DNA from: Bacteroides sp. | Lineage (GTDB): Bacteria > Bacteroidota > Bacteroidia > Bacteroidales > Bacteroidaceae | Direction of reading: 5' to 3' | DNA length: 61,691 bases | NCBI GenBank assembly: GCA_021203515.1 | Contig: JAJQAY010000065.1 | Location: forward strand, 1-61,691 | Shown here: positions 26,748-39,169 of the stretch, one piece after another | Layout of the letters: every line of letters starts with the position of its first letter | Position numbering within the stretch: the stretch's first letter is position 1 | The notes under the pieces: generated by a model | What the model was told of the DNA's origin: nothing | What the model saw: only the letters and a program-made list of their open reading frames with translations | Database searches by the model: none | Position numbers and translations under genes: made by a program

Positions 26748-28234
26748 ATGCACAAATATACATTACTGATACTACTTATTTACGGAGCACAGACCAATGC
26801 CGCCGCGCAAGAGCCTGCCTTGCTGCTGACTTTGGGGCAAACCATTGAGCGTGCCCGTGAGCAATCGCCCGATGCACAAAATGCCCGTCACACATTCCGT
26901 TCGGCCTATTGGAACTACAAATACTACCGTGCCAACTATTTGCCTGCTTTGAACCTGACATCCGATCCATATCTGGACCGCGCCATCAATAAAGTAACTC
27001 TGGGAGACGGTAGCGTCAAGTTCGTAGAACAAAACCTGCTGAGTACCGACCTGACGCTAAGCCTGACGCAGAACATCCCCTGGACGGGCGGCACACTGTT
27101 CGTGGAGACTGCCGCCCAGCGTCTCGACCTCTTCAGCAACGACACTTACTCCTGGCAAACGCCCCCCCCGTAAACATCGGATACAAGCAATCGCTGTTCG
27201 GCTACAACAGCCTGAAGTGGAACCGCCGCATCGAACCTATCCGCTATCGGGAAGCTAAGAAAACATATGTAGAAACACTGGAGCTGGTTGCCGCCCGTGC
27301 CACCGAGAAATTCTTCGACCTGGCCAAAGCGCAAAGCAACCACGAAATAGCCACTACCAATTATGCCAACGCCGATACCTTATATATATATGCGCAAGGG
27401 CGCTACAACATCGGAACCATCTCCGAGAGCGAAATGCTTCAACTGGAACTGAATAAATTGACCGAAGAGGCCAACCGGATGAATGCACGTATCGAAATGG
27501 AGAACTGCATGCAGGAGCTTCGCTCGTATCTCGGCATTCAGGAAGATATAGAGTTGCAGGCTGCTGTCAGCGGTCAGGTGCCGGAGTTGCATGTAGACCT
27601 CGGCAGCGCCCTGCAGCTAGCCAACGAAAACAGTCCCGAGATCCAGAATATGCTGTGTCGCCAGTTGGAGAGCGAGAGTGCCGTTTCAAAGGCCCGTGCC
27701 AATGCAGGGCTGAAAGCCGACATCTACCTGCGCTTCGGACTGACACAAACGGCCGAAAAGCTGAAAGACTCCTATCGCAATCCGCTAGACCAGCAATATG
27801 TCAGTTTAGGCATCAGCCTGCCTATTCTCGACTGGGGACGCGGGAAAGGGCAGTTACGTGTGGCACGTTCCAATCGCGACTTAGTCCATACGCAGGTAGA
27901 GCAGGACAAAACGGATTTTGACCTGAACATCCGCAAGTTGGTGAAGCAATTTAACCTCCAGGCCCAACGTGTACATATAGCCGTCCGCACGGACGAAACC
28001 GCCCAGCGACGCGCCGAAGTGGCCCGGCGGCTCTATCTGCTGGGAAAATCATCGGTGCTCGACCTGAACGCTTCCATTACCGAGAAAGATGCAGCGCGAC
28101 GGAATTACATAACGGCCCTTTATAATTACTGGAGTCTGTATTACACCCTCCGAAGCATTACGCTCTACGATTTTGAGAAGAGCGTTCCGCTGACGGAAAA
28201 TCTGGAATTGATAGTTGATGCAAGAAGGCAATAA
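26748..28234 (+). pseudogene. TolC-family outer-membrane factor, frameshifted in a C run
   Basis: The ATG at 26748 starts a signal peptide (ending near AAAQ) and a TolC-type protein of about 495 residues with long alpha-helical repeats. The frame breaks at eight C in 27162-27169; six or nine C would read through from SWQTPP into VNIGYKQSLFGYNSLKWNRR. The remainder is continuous to 28234. It would form the outer-membrane exit duct for the adaptor and permeases that follow. Confidence 0.82.
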
Positions 28235-28251
28235 TAGCACGCCTTATGGGG

Positions 28252-28332
28252 GCGCCCTTTGTTCCCCACCTGGGAACGGGTCGTTCCTCACCGGGGAACA
28301 AGGTGTTCGGCACCGGGGAACGAAAAGGGCGC
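28252..28332. repeat. 22-nt phased dyad array B with terminal inverted repeats
   Basis: Three units have an exact 22-nt period: left arm GTTCC/GTTCG at 28261, 28283 and 28305; right arm GGAAC at 28273, 28295 and 28317. Arms are 5 nt, cores 7 nt (CCACCTG, TCACCGG, GCACCGG), spacers 5 nt. The array is framed by GCGCCCTTT (28252-28260) and its inverse AAAGGGCGC (28324-28332). It fills the gap between the outer-membrane factor and the adaptor gene. Confidence 0.85.
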
Positions 28333-28366
28333 TATTTGGATAAATGATATTAATAACAAAAACACT

Positions 28367-29617
28367 ATGGATATAAAACTTGAAAAGAAACCGTGGTACG
28401 TCCGTTACCGCTATTACCTGGCAGGAGGAACTGTCTTCCTGGCCTTCCTTATATATGTCTTCACTCTTTCTTTCGGTCCCAGCAAGCTGCGCATCGAGAA
28501 AGACAACATCCAGATAGCCGAAGTCCGGAATGACAAGTTCATGGAGTATGTAGATGTGGAAGGACTCATCCAACCCATCCTCACCATTAAAATCAACGCC
28601 CGCGAAACCGGAAGTGTGGAGCGCATCATAGGCGAGGAGGGAAGTCTGCTTCAAAAGGGAGATACGATACTGGTACTCGAAAACCCCGACCTGATACGCA
28701 GCATCGAAGACCAGCGCGATGACTTGGAGAAACAACTGATTACCTATCGTGAAAAAGAGATTGAGATGGAGCAGCAAAGCCTGAACCTTCAGCAACAAAC
28801 TTTACAAACCAATTACGAGTTGGAGTGCTTGCGCAAAAGTTTCCAACTGGATGAAGAGGAGTATCGTATGGGTATTAAAAGCAAAGCCCAACTGGAAGTT
28901 TCCGAAGACGAATATAACTATAAAGTAAAGAATGCCCGCTTGCAACGCGAAAGTCTTCACCACGACTCCGCTGTCAGTGTCATCCGCAAAGACCTGCTCC
29001 GCAACGACCGCGAACGGGAACGGAAGAAATACGAACGTGCCTGCGAACGAATGGAGAACTTAATTGTAAAGTCTCCCGTCGCAGGACAGCTTAGTTTTGT
29101 GAAAGTAACTCCCGGACAGCAAGTTAGCTCAGGAGAAAGCATTGCAGAAGTCAAAGTGCTGGACCAATACAAGATACACACTTCCCTTAGCGAATATTAC
29201 ATCGACTGCATCACCACGGGATTACCTGCCACCATCAATTATCAAGGGAGAAAGTATCCGCTACGCATCACTAAAGTTGTGCCCGAAGTAAAAGACCACA
29301 CGTTCGATGTCGACCTCGTATTTACGGGTGATATGCCCGACAATGTGCGGGTGGGCAAGAGCTTTCGCGTACAAATCGAACTCGGACAGCCCGAAGAAGC
29401 GCTCGTCATTCCTCGCGGAAATTTTTACCAAAGCACCGGAGGACAATGGATTTATAAGCTGAACGCTTCCAAGGACAAAGCCACCCGCGTCTCGCTCGGC
29501 ATCGGACGGCAGAACCCGCAGCAATACGAAATTACAGACGGTTTGCAGCCCGGAGATTGGGTAATTACAACGGGATATGATACCTTTGGCGAAGCAGAAG
29601 AATTAATACTAAAATGA
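28367..29617 (+). CDS. HlyD/MacA-type periplasmic adaptor protein
   Basis: This 416-residue membrane fusion protein starts at ATG 28367; the longer frame from 28259 runs through repeat array B and is not credible. One membrane helix lies at about 14-34, followed by a lipoyl-like half, a long coiled coil (about 105-235), the second lipoyl half (VKSPVAGQLSFVKVTPGQQV) and beta-barrel domains. It bridges inner-membrane permeases and the outer-membrane factor. Confidence 0.9.
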   Translation: MDIKLEKKPWYVRYRYYLAGGTVFLAFLIYVFTLSFGPSKLRIEKDNIQIAEVRNDKFMEYVDVEGLIQPILTIKINARETGSVERIIGEEGSLLQKGDTILVLENPDLIRSIEDQRDDLEKQLITYREKEIEMEQQSLNLQQQTLQTNYELECLRKSFQLDEEEYRMGIKSKAQLEVSEDEYNYKVKNARLQRESLHHDSAVSVIRKDLLRNDRERERKKYERACERMENLIVKSPVAGQLSFVKVTPGQQVSSGESIAEVKVLDQYKIHTSLSEYYIDCITTGLPATINYQGRKYPLRITKVVPEVKDHTFDVDLVFTGDMPDNVRVGKSFRVQIELGQPEEALVIPRGNFYQSTGGQWIYKLNASKDKATRVSLGIGRQNPQQYEITDGLQPGDWVITTGYDTFGEAEELILK

Positions 29618-29631
29618 TATACTGACAAAAC

Positions 29632-31997
29632 ATGAAAACACTGAAATACGCTGCGCGTTTCCTGATGCGCTCCAAGTCATATACATTTATCAATCTGCTG
29701 GGACTGGCGCTCAGTCTGGCTTGCTGCATCGTTTTAATCAGCTACATCCACCGGGAAATGACGGTAGATGCCCATGCTGTCCGTTCCGACAATGTAATCA
29801 TACCGGTGCGCGATGTTGACGGGAATGTTTACCCATGCACCTTGCAGAATATAGACACCACTTATATCCGTCCGGAGGATATAGAGGAAGAGACACAGTT
29901 CATCACTCGCCCGAAAGACAACATCGTGGCGCAAGACAAACCCTATACTGTCAATATATTGATAACCGACAGCACCTATTTCAAGTTCTTCCATTACGAC
30001 CTGGCTGCCGGAGAACTGCGGATGTCCGCCCCCTACGATGCACTGATAACCGAAAGTTTTGCCCGTCGCTCTTTCGGTAATGAAAACCCAATAGGAAAGA
30101 CGCTGGCTTACGGAAAAAGTAATATTGCCACCATACGGGGCGTACTGAAGGAACCCCGATGCAAAACCATCCAGACCTTCGACGTGATGCTTAATATGAA
30201 TTTGCTGGAAAAGTGGTACAAAATGCCCAGTGCGTTTATCCGGCTCCAACCGAATGTTCCCCTTGATAAAATCAACCGGATAAGTGGTGTCCATAAAAAG
30301 ACGGAAAACGGAACCGTGCGCTATCAGTTCATACCTATGGAGCAATTCTATTGGTACGAAACGTCCAATAAGAACCCTGAAATGGAGCGTCACGGCAATC
30401 GTTCGCAGGTTTTCCTGCTGGCAGGAGTCTGTTTGCTGGTACTTCTTACGGGAGTCATCAATTTCATCAACCTCTATCTGGTAATGATGATGAAACGCTC
30501 TAAAGAATACGGCATTAAGAAGATTTTCGGCATCCGGGGCGTGCGCTTTTCATCCAGTTGTGGGTGGAGAATGCTTTGCTCATCACGGCCGCTTTGTTCA
30601 TAGCATGGCTTCTGATTGAAATTACAGCCGTACCGGTAAACCGGTTGCTGGGAAGCGATGTGTCTTATACGGCTTTCGACGTCTGGCTGTCACTGGGCAT
30701 TTGGTTGTTACTGCCGTTGCTGACTTGTATTCATCCGTACATCCGATACAATTATCATTCTCCCATGGTGGGCATTCGTGCAACCGGCACCACCCGGCAA
30801 TCTGTCATCACCCGCCTGGTGTTTCTCTTCATACAGTGCACAGTCACATTCCTGCTCATCATCTTGTCGCTTTACTTTGGCAAGCATTTGAATTTCTTGC
30901 TGCACACAGAGCCGGGCTTTCGTCAGGAAGGCGTGCTTTTTGCCAATCTGCAACATGAAAACATGCTGTATAATACCAGCGACGAAGAACGGCAAGTTCA
31001 GTATAGCCGTTACCAACAGATAAAGCAGAAGTTGGACGAAACTCCTCTAATCGAGCTGTGGATGCCTACCGGAGGCGGTATATTGGATAATGTCGGTACC
31101 ATGAAATTCTTGAATGATAAGGATGCAGCTTTCGTGGTACAAACCCAATGGGTTTCTCCCAAGTTCTTCAAGATACATGGCTTTAAGACGATAGAAGGGA
31201 CACTGCCCGAGAAAATAACCGATAATACCCAGGTAAAATTCGTAATGACCGAAAGTGCATTGAAGGCATTCGGCTATAAGCATTGCGATGAAGCATTTCT
31301 GCGGGGCGAAACGCCTTTATGGACTTGGGCAACGATGGAGGGAGAGATGCACGAAGAAGGGCTGCAACTGATGCCCGTTGAAGCGGTAGTGAATGACTTC
31401 TACGTGGGACATATTACGGCAGGCAAAGTGCCGGTTGTATTTATGGTTGGCGCGACAATGGGCTCTGACTTCCAGATACTTTGCAGCCCCGGAAAGGAAA
31501 AAGAGTTGATAGCTTACTTGAGAACGGTGGAAAAAGAAGTATATGGTGCAGAAGAGCTAGAGTATTACTGGCTGAAAGATAAAGTGACCGCCCTCTACAA
31601 CAAAGACAGGCAGGTGACCGGTGTTTATATGTTCTTTGCCTGCATTGCTATCATTATCTCTTGTCTGGGATTATTCGGACTTTCTCTTTTCGATATTCGC
31701 CAACGCTATCGCGAAATAGCTATCCGTAAGGTGAATGGGGCGGTGGTGCGCAATATTTGTATGCTATTGTTGCGTAAATACATCATTGTATTGGCAGGTG
31801 CATTCGTTGTTGCCATTCCTCTTTCTTACTGCCTGATAAACATGTACATCAGCAACTTCGTGGTGAAAGCACCCATAGGCATAGGTATCTATGTTGCCAC
31901 TTTACTGATTATCTCCCTTATATCACTGGGCACACTTCTGTGGCAAATTCGTAAGGCAACTACTATCAATCCGGCAGAAATTATAAAAACAGAATAA
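29632..31997 (+). pseudogene. MacB/FtsX-type ABC permease 1, frameshifted in a T run
   Basis: The N-terminus MKTLKYAARFLMRSKSY leads into a membrane helix, a periplasmic MacB-like domain, membrane helices in the middle, a second periplasmic part and three C-terminal helices ending NPAEIIKTE. Four T at 30547-30550 should be five, which joins GVRF to FIQLWVENALL; corrected length is about 788 residues. The conserved cytoplasmic turn SLFDIRQRYREIAIRKVNGA lies near the C-terminus. It is the first of five consecutive paralogues. Confidence 0.82.
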
Positions 31998-32002
31998 CGA
32001 TT

Positions 32003-34378
32003 ATGAAAACACTGAAATACGCTGTGCGCTTCCTGATGCGCTCCAAGTCATACACATTCATTAACTTGCTGGGACTGACACTCAGCCTGGCATGTTGCAT
32101 CATTCTGCTGCGCTATATTCATCGGGAAATGACGGTAGACACTCATTGTGTGGACCGTGAGCAAGTGTATACCGTTATCCAGGAAATGGAAGGCGACCGG
32201 AGGCTGGCAACTATAAATAATGCCGATGCTGACAGCATGTATGTGGACAATCGCTATATAGATAAGCGCACGTCTATCATCTTATTGGAAGAAGATTTTG
32301 TGATGCACGAGCAGAACCGCTATCCGGTGCGTACACTAGTGGCGGATAGTTGCTACTTTCAACTCTTTCCGTATTCTGTTTTGCAAGGCAGCCAGATAGA
32401 TGCTCCGGAGTCTGCCTTGCTGACAAAGGCTTATGCCCGCCGTTTGTTCGGCAACGAAAATCCGATAGGTAAGGTACTCCGCCATTCCAGTGGGAAAGAT
32501 TTTGTGATAAAAGGTATTATTGCGGAACCGGCCAATAAGACCATGATACAGTTTGATTTAGTGTTACCCCAATCGTTTACCAGGCATTGGGAGCGTATGC
32601 CTATTGAGTTCGTCCGTTTCATGCCGGGAACGGATATGCGCCAGATGAATGAAATAGGGAAGCAGCCCCGATGGGTGGACCCCCCCGATGGAAAAGTATG
32701 GATACGCGGCAATATGCCTTCTCGTTTCTTCCGATTGCAGACGTTTACTGGAAGGATGAGTATGTACAAGGAACGGAATGTCCCGGCATGATGACTTACG
32801 GCAGTCGTTCACACCTCTATATCTTGTCCGGAGTGTGCCTGATATTATTGCTGACCGGCATACTTAACTTTATCAATCTTTACCTTATATTCATGCAAAG
32901 AAGGGGAAAAGAGTATGGCCTGAAGAAAGTGTTCGGTTCAAAAGGAAAAGAATTGTTTCTGCAAATCTTGTCGGAGAACGGATTGCTGATTGCCTTTGCA
33001 TTGCTATTGGCATGGGTTATCATAGAGCTGACGACAATTCCCGTCGGACGGTTGCTGGATTATTCCTTTACCTATACGCCTTTCGACTTGTGGCTTTCCG
33101 TAGGCATCTTGATAGGGCTGCCGTTGCTTACTTCGGTCTATCCGTTCATGAAATATAACTATACGGCACCGATGGTTTCCATTCGGGACATCAGTCTGAG
33201 CCGACGTTCGGTGCGTACCCGCATGGCGTTCTTGTTGATACAATATGTATTTACCTTCTTGCTGATAACGCTATCGCTGTATTTCAACAAGCAGCTTTCG
33301 CTGATGTTGCACACCAGTCCGGGCTTTCGTACGGAAAACATCCTGATGGCCAAGCTGGAATATGAACCGGAGGCGGCACAATCCCATGAAGACTGGCTGG
33401 CAGGCAAGCAACGCAGTAATGAACTTCGGGATGCCCTTCTACAATGTCCGCTTATTGAACATTTTGAGTCGGACAGGCGCAACATTCTTTCCGAAAGTTT
33501 CAGCGTAAGCTATCTTAACGACAAAAAATGAGAAAGTAGATTTGAAGTTCAGGTATGCCTCTCCGGAGTTCTTCAAAGTATATGGAATAAAGACGGTGGA
33601 GGGAGAAATTCCCGATTTCAAAGAAGGTGAAGAACGTCAGAAAGCGTTGGTCGTCAATCGGGCTGGCCTGAAAGCCTTGCACTATACGAATCTCTCGGAG
33701 GCTTTTGTGGTAGAAGATAATGAGCGCAGAAAGGAGGGAAACGTTTCCATGCATCCCATTGTTGCAGTTGTCGAAGATTATTATGACCGCCATCTGAGCT
33801 TCGGCCAGCGACCTATTATTTATCAAGTGGGTACATCCGGCGGACAGCTTTACCAGATAGCATATGCTCCCGGTCGCCTGAATGATTTACTGGATTATCT
33901 CCGCAAAACGGAACTCCGCATATACGGCAGTTCCGACTTTGAATACTCTTTGCTGAAAGACGAACTACAGAAACTTTACAAGAAAGATCGGCAGGTGGCG
34001 ATTGTCTATTCGGTCTTTGCACTGGTTGCCGTACTGATTTCCTGCATCGGACTATTCGGCATTTCTCTGTTCGACATCCGTCAGCGTTATCGGGAAATTG
34101 CCATTCGCAAGGTGAACGGAGCACAGCTGAGGGACATCTATTTGCTGCTTTGCCGTAAGTATCTGCTAATATTGGGCGGTGCGTGCGTACTGGGCGTTCC
34201 ATTATCGTATTTCATTATTTATCAATATACAAAGGATTTTGTAGTAAAAGCTCCCGTCGGCATCGGCCTATTTATAATAAGCCTGATGGTAGTGGTGTGC
34301 ATTTCGCTGGGCACACTCTTGTGGCAGGTACGCAGGGCGGCGAATATTAATCCGTCGAAAATAATGAAAACAGAATAA
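32003..34378 (+). pseudogene. MacB/FtsX-type ABC permease 2, two frameshifts
   Basis: It has the same architecture as permease 1, with a nearly identical start (MKTLKYAVRFLMRSKSY). The first lesion is a one-base loss in the C run 32680-32686 or A run 32692-32695, after which the frame continues MDTRQYAFSFLPIADVYW. The second is six A at 33523-33528 in place of five, after which NEKVDLKFRYASPEFF continues. Corrected length is about 791 residues. It ends NPSKIMKTE, 5 nt before permease 3. Confidence 0.82.
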
Positions 34379-34383
34379 GGGCT

Positions 34384-36752
34384 GTGAAAACACTGAAATA
34401 TGCCGTGCGTTTCCTGACGCGCTCCCAATCATACACCATTATCAATCTGCTGGGACTGGCTTTCAGCCTGGTCTGCTGCATCATTCTGCTTCGATATATC
34501 CATCGGGAACTGACAGTAGACACGCATTGCATCGACCGCGAGCAGGTATATGGCGTGAAATTGGATATGGATGGTAACAATTACTTGGGTTCCATCATAA
34601 ACAATAGCGATACCGCCATTATAGACCAGCGCTATATCAATCGATACAGCCGCATCATTCCATTGGAGAAGGATTACGTATCCATCGGAACAAATCGCTA
34701 TCAGGCACGCATCCTTGTGACGGACAGTGTGTTCTTTCAGTTATTCCGTTATCCTTTGGTGCAAGGCAACATCTTACTGCGTTCTCCACAGTCGGCTTTG
34801 ATAATGGAAACATTCGCCCGTAAGGTGTTTGGCAAGGAGAACCCGGTAGGCAAAGTAATCCGATACTCCAACGGGATGGATGTTACCATAGAAGGCGTAT
34901 TGGGCAATCCGGGGAATAAGACTTTTATGCAATTCGACATTGTTCTGTCCGCTGCCTTATCCGATAACTGGGAACGCGCGGATATGGAATTATACTCGTT
35001 TATGCCGGGCACTGATATAGAGAAATTGAATAAGGCAAACTGTATTCCCCGTCATGTAAGCTCACCGGAAACGGGAGACACCCGTATGTATCGTTTCTCA
35101 TTTGTTCCGGTGAAGCAATTCTATTGGGATAACTCTATCACTAATGAGGGAACACAAATGTTCTTTACCGGTACATATTCCCATTTGGCAATTATGGCAG
35201 GACTTTGCCTGCTGATATTGTTTACGGGCATTCTCAATTTCATTAACATCTACCTGGTTGCCATGCTCCGGAGAGGAAAAGAATATGGATTGAAGAAGGT
35301 ATTCGGTGCGAGGAAAAAGAGCTGTTCACCCAGATATGGACTGAAAGTACGTTGCTGATATTGGCCGCATTACTGGTAGCCTGGTTGATTATAGAGATAA
35401 GCGCCATCCCGGTGGAGCATCTGCTCAATTACAGTTTCAACTATACCACATTCGATTGGGAAGTGTCGCTGGCTGTTCTCTTACTGTTGCCGTTGATTAC
35501 ATCTGTCTATCACTTCATGAAGTACAACTATGCTTCTCCCATTCACTCCATCCGTTCCATCAATACGGGGAATAAATCAGTACGTTCACGTCTTGTATTT
35601 CTAGGTGTGCAGTATCTGTTTACCTTTCTACTGGTGGTACTTTCGCTCTACTTCAACAAGCAACTGGGGCTTATGCTCGACACTGATCCCGGATTTCGCA
35701 CCAATGACATCCTTATTGCCAATCTGGTATATGAGTCCAAAGACCTCGATTATTCTGAAGAAAAAGTAAGGCAGCGCCAGGAACGCATTGAAGCACTGGA
35801 CAATGAACTGGCCGCTTGTCCCTATATAGAAGATTGGGGGGCCAGCTATGCCGATATACTGAATGGCGATTATAGCAGCAGCTTCCTGAATGACCGGGGC
35901 GAGAAGGCGAACTTGAACGTTCGTCTTGCAACTCCCCATTTCTTCAGTATCTATAACATCAAGATGGTAGAAGGAAGCCTGCCCGATTTAAAAGATGCCG
36001 GCTTCTTAGGAGTCGTCGTAGCCAATCGTGCCGCACTAAAAGCATTGAATTACACTACCTGCCGGGGAGCCGGTATAACGGAAGAAAATTCGTTTATTAT
36101 GAGAGGCCGTGACAACCCACTTCAACCCATTGTAGCGGTGGTAGATGATTATTACGGCGGGCATTTGTCGCAAGGCCAAAAGCCGACCCTCTTCTTTGTG
36201 AGCAACCAGATGAGTGGAGACGTATATCAGATAGCTTGTACGCCCGGCAAGAGGAAAGAAGTCCTGGATTTCTTGCGGAAAGCGGAACTGAAAATATATG
36301 GCAGTGAAGACTTTGAATACAGCTTCCTGGAGGATAGCGTGAAAGAGATTTATGCAAAGGATCGCCAGATAGCAACCATCTATTCTGTCTTTGCTTGCAT
36401 TGCCGTTATCATCGCATGCCTCGGACTGTTTGGCATTTCACTATTCGACATTCGCCAGCGTTACCGGGAGATAGCGATACGCAAAGTAAACGGTGCGCAA
36501 CTGAAAGACCTTTATCCGCTACTCTTCCGTAAATATATCGCAGTATTGGGTATCGCATTTTTGTTGGCTATCCCGCTTGCTTACTATATTATTCATGAAT
36601 ATACAAAAGATTTTATAGTAAAGGCTTCGGTTTCTGTCGGCATATTTATCATCGGATTAGTAATCGTTGTGCTGATTTCATTAGGCACACTCTTGTGGCA
36701 GGTACGCAGGGCGGCGAATATTAATCCATCAAAAATAATGAAAACAGAATAA
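34384..36752 (+). pseudogene. MacB/FtsX-type ABC permease 3, frameshifted in an A run
   Basis: It starts with GTG at 34384 (MKTLKYAVRFLTRSQSY). It has the full MacB/FtsX layout, with the break at five A in 35314-35318; one more A gives KKELFTQIWTESTLL and about 789 residues. The C-terminus NPSKIMKTE is identical to that of permease 2, as expected for recent duplication or gene conversion. Confidence 0.82.
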
Positions 36753-36756
36753 AACA

Positions 36757-39156
36757 ATGATACAGTATTATCTTAAAATAGCAGTGCGGCACTTATGGAA
36801 GTACAAGGTGCAGAACCTGATTAGTATTATCGGGCTGGCAGTCTGCCTGCTTTGTTTCAGTCTGTGCATGTATTGCAGCCGTTTCTTCCTGAGCATAGAC
36901 CAGGGATTTGAAAATTGCGACCGGATAGCCGATGTCATGTTAAGGACACCGGATGATGACGTCATTTCCGGAACTCCTGCCACTCTTGTCGAAGAGTTGC
37001 GGGGCATACCGCTGAGCGAAGTGGAAGCACTTACATTCCTGACATACAGTAGGCATCGTCTTTACAATATAGAAATGGAAGACGGCAAAGAACGTCCGTT
37101 CGAGGATATGGGAACCATCGAAACAGACTCCTGCTTCTACCGTGTCTTTACTCCGGAGGTGATTGCCGGTTCTTGGGAAGTTGCCGTACGCACCCCGAAT
37201 GCAATCGTCATGACGGAGAGCGTTATGCGCAAAGCTTTCGGAGAAGCGGGAAATCCGATAGGCAAGCGTATGGTGCTGACAAGGCGCTTGTTCACTTCTC
37301 CCGACACGACACCCCGTTCGGGAGGAATTGCCTATACTATTCAGGCCGTAATCAGGGATATTCCCGAAAACAACAGCTTGAATAATTGTAGCGGCATCGA
37401 CTTGCTGGTGCTGAATGACAGCGAAGGTCTGTTGCAAAGCAATTCCCGAAAGAACATGACCGGTGGTTCTACTTTCGCCCTATTGCATAAGGGAAAAACA
37501 GTGCAGCAATTAGAGGCCCGTTTCCGTAGTCTTCGTCTGACAAACGATTTGTTCAGGCAGGACAATCCGGTTTGCGCCACCTCTTTCGGCAAGACGTATT
37601 GGGATACTTCCGCCATTCCATACTTTGTCTACGTCACGGCTACCTTAGGGGTGCTTATCCTGCTTGCCGGACTACTGAACTTTTTCCATTTCCTCACCGG
37701 TTCTTTCCTGAACCGCAGTCGCGAATACAGTCTTCACAAAGTGTTGGGAAGCAATAGCCGGCAACTGCTGTCACAACTGTTTGTCCAGTCGGCATTAGTT
37801 ATCTTGCTGGCATTCTTGCTCAACTTCTGTATGATAGAAATATTAGCCCCTTATTTGCATCTGACATTGGGGAATTACAGTCTGATTATAGCGAAAGAGC
37901 CGTTAATGGGACAATACTCCGAATATCTTGCCCTGATATTCCTGTTGAATGTATTCATCTGCATGATGGCAGTGGCTTATACCCAGCGGATTTCCATTCA
38001 GGAGGGAATTAAGGGCAATAACAAATATACAGGCAAGCATCGCCTGCGCAATGTAATGATGGGTGTTCAGTTCTTTATTTGCTGGATATTCGTCACTCTG
38101 ACCGCCGCCCTCTATCTGCAAGCAGAGAAAACGACTTCCACGCTTTTCGGCACGCTCTCTAAACATGAGAAAGAAAGTATTCTCAGCATTGCTGTGGATT
38201 ACTCTTTCCTGAAGAACGAAGAGAAACTCGCTCTCATCGAGAGGTTTGCTTCACATTCGGGCGTACAAGAGAAGTTGCTGGCGGACATCAGTTACAGCAA
38301 CGGCGTATCCGGCACCGGACTGCAATTGGAGAAGGACAACAGCAACTCCGGTTTCGAGGTCAATGTAATGAGTACGGCTCCCAATTTCTTTCACTTCATG
38401 AATATGCCTATTCTGAAAGGGCACACTCTCCAAAACAACGGAGAAATGGTGGTGGATGAAACGCTGGAAAAGCGGATGAAGAAAGAGCTTCTGGGCACGG
38501 TCTTATACAATTACGCGGATGGTTATACCGTCAATGGCATTTCTGCTCCTTTCGTTGCGGACGTATATAATAGGAGTGAGGGCTTTGCTTTCCTGCCTGG
38601 CAATTTCAAAGTATATGTGGGACATTGTTATCTGAAATGCTATCCGAAACAAATAAATGCCGTAAAGGAACATGTACTGAAAGTGCTGCACGAAGCCCTT
38701 CCATACACCCTTTCTCCTAAAATCACCACCCTGCAACAAGACCTGGAAGAGGAGCAGGGGCTGGAAACAAAACTGAAAAGCATCGTCTTCTTCTTTGCAG
38801 CAGTCAGCATCATCATCACGTTGCTAGGAGTGTACTCCGCCATAACCCTCGACACCGAACGCCGCCGAAAGGAAGTAGCCATACGCAAAGTGAACGGTGC
38901 AGGGCTGCGACAGATATTCCTTCTTTTCATCCGTATGTACGCCTGGATATTGATAATAACGGCAGTCATTGCCTTTCCGCTATTGTATGCCGTATTGCAG
39001 TTGTGGCGCAGAATGTACACCGTCTTCTTCAACAATGGTATGTGCTTCTGGTGTGGCATCTTTGTGATAATCAGCCTGATTACCATAGTCACTGTTATAT
39101 TCCGTATTCTGAAGATAGCAAGAATAAATCCGGCGGAAGTGATTAAAACCGAATAA
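36757..39156 (+). CDS. MacB/FtsX-type ABC permease 4
   Basis: This is the only intact member of the five, at 799 residues. One N-terminal membrane helix (about 20-40) is followed by a MacB-like periplasmic domain, a central group of helices, a second periplasmic domain and three C-terminal helices. It is more diverged (MIQYYLKIAVRHLWKYK) but keeps RRRKEVAIRKVNGAG and ends NPAEVIKTE. It lacks an ATPase domain and must use the separate ATPase at the operon end. Confidence 0.88.
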   Translation: MIQYYLKIAVRHLWKYKVQNLISIIGLAVCLLCFSLCMYCSRFFLSIDQGFENCDRIADVMLRTPDDDVISGTPATLVEELRGIPLSEVEALTFLTYSRHRLYNIEMEDGKERPFEDMGTIETDSCFYRVFTPEVIAGSWEVAVRTPNAIVMTESVMRKAFGEAGNPIGKRMVLTRRLFTSPDTTPRSGGIAYTIQAVIRDIPENNSLNNCSGIDLLVLNDSEGLLQSNSRKNMTGGSTFALLHKGKTVQQLEARFRSLRLTNDLFRQDNPVCATSFGKTYWDTSAIPYFVYVTATLGVLILLAGLLNFFHFLTGSFLNRSREYSLHKVLGSNSRQLLSQLFVQSALVILLAFLLNFCMIEILAPYLHLTLGNYSLIIAKEPLMGQYSEYLALIFLLNVFICMMAVAYTQRISIQEGIKGNNKYTGKHRLRNVMMGVQFFICWIFVTLTAALYLQAEKTTSTLFGTLSKHEKESILSIAVDYSFLKNEEKLALIERFASHSGVQEKLLADISYSNGVSGTGLQLEKDNSNSGFEVNVMSTAPNFFHFMNMPILKGHTLQNNGEMVVDETLEKRMKKELLGTVLYNYADGYTVNGISAPFVADVYNRSEGFAFLPGNFKVYVGHCYLKCYPKQINAVKEHVLKVLHEALPYTLSPKITTLQQDLEEEQGLETKLKSIVFFFAAVSIIITLLGVYSAITLDTERRRKEVAIRKVNGAGLRQIFLLFIRMYAWILIITAVIAFPLLYAVLQLWRRMYTVFFNNGMCFWCGIFVIISLITIVTVIFRILKIARINPAEVIKTE

Positions 39157-39169
39157 AATACAGATAGAT

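Noticed and set aside
28259..28366. N-terminal extension of the HlyD-type adaptor
   Set aside because: The extra codons are repeat array B read as protein. The ATG at 28367 starts the conserved sequence.
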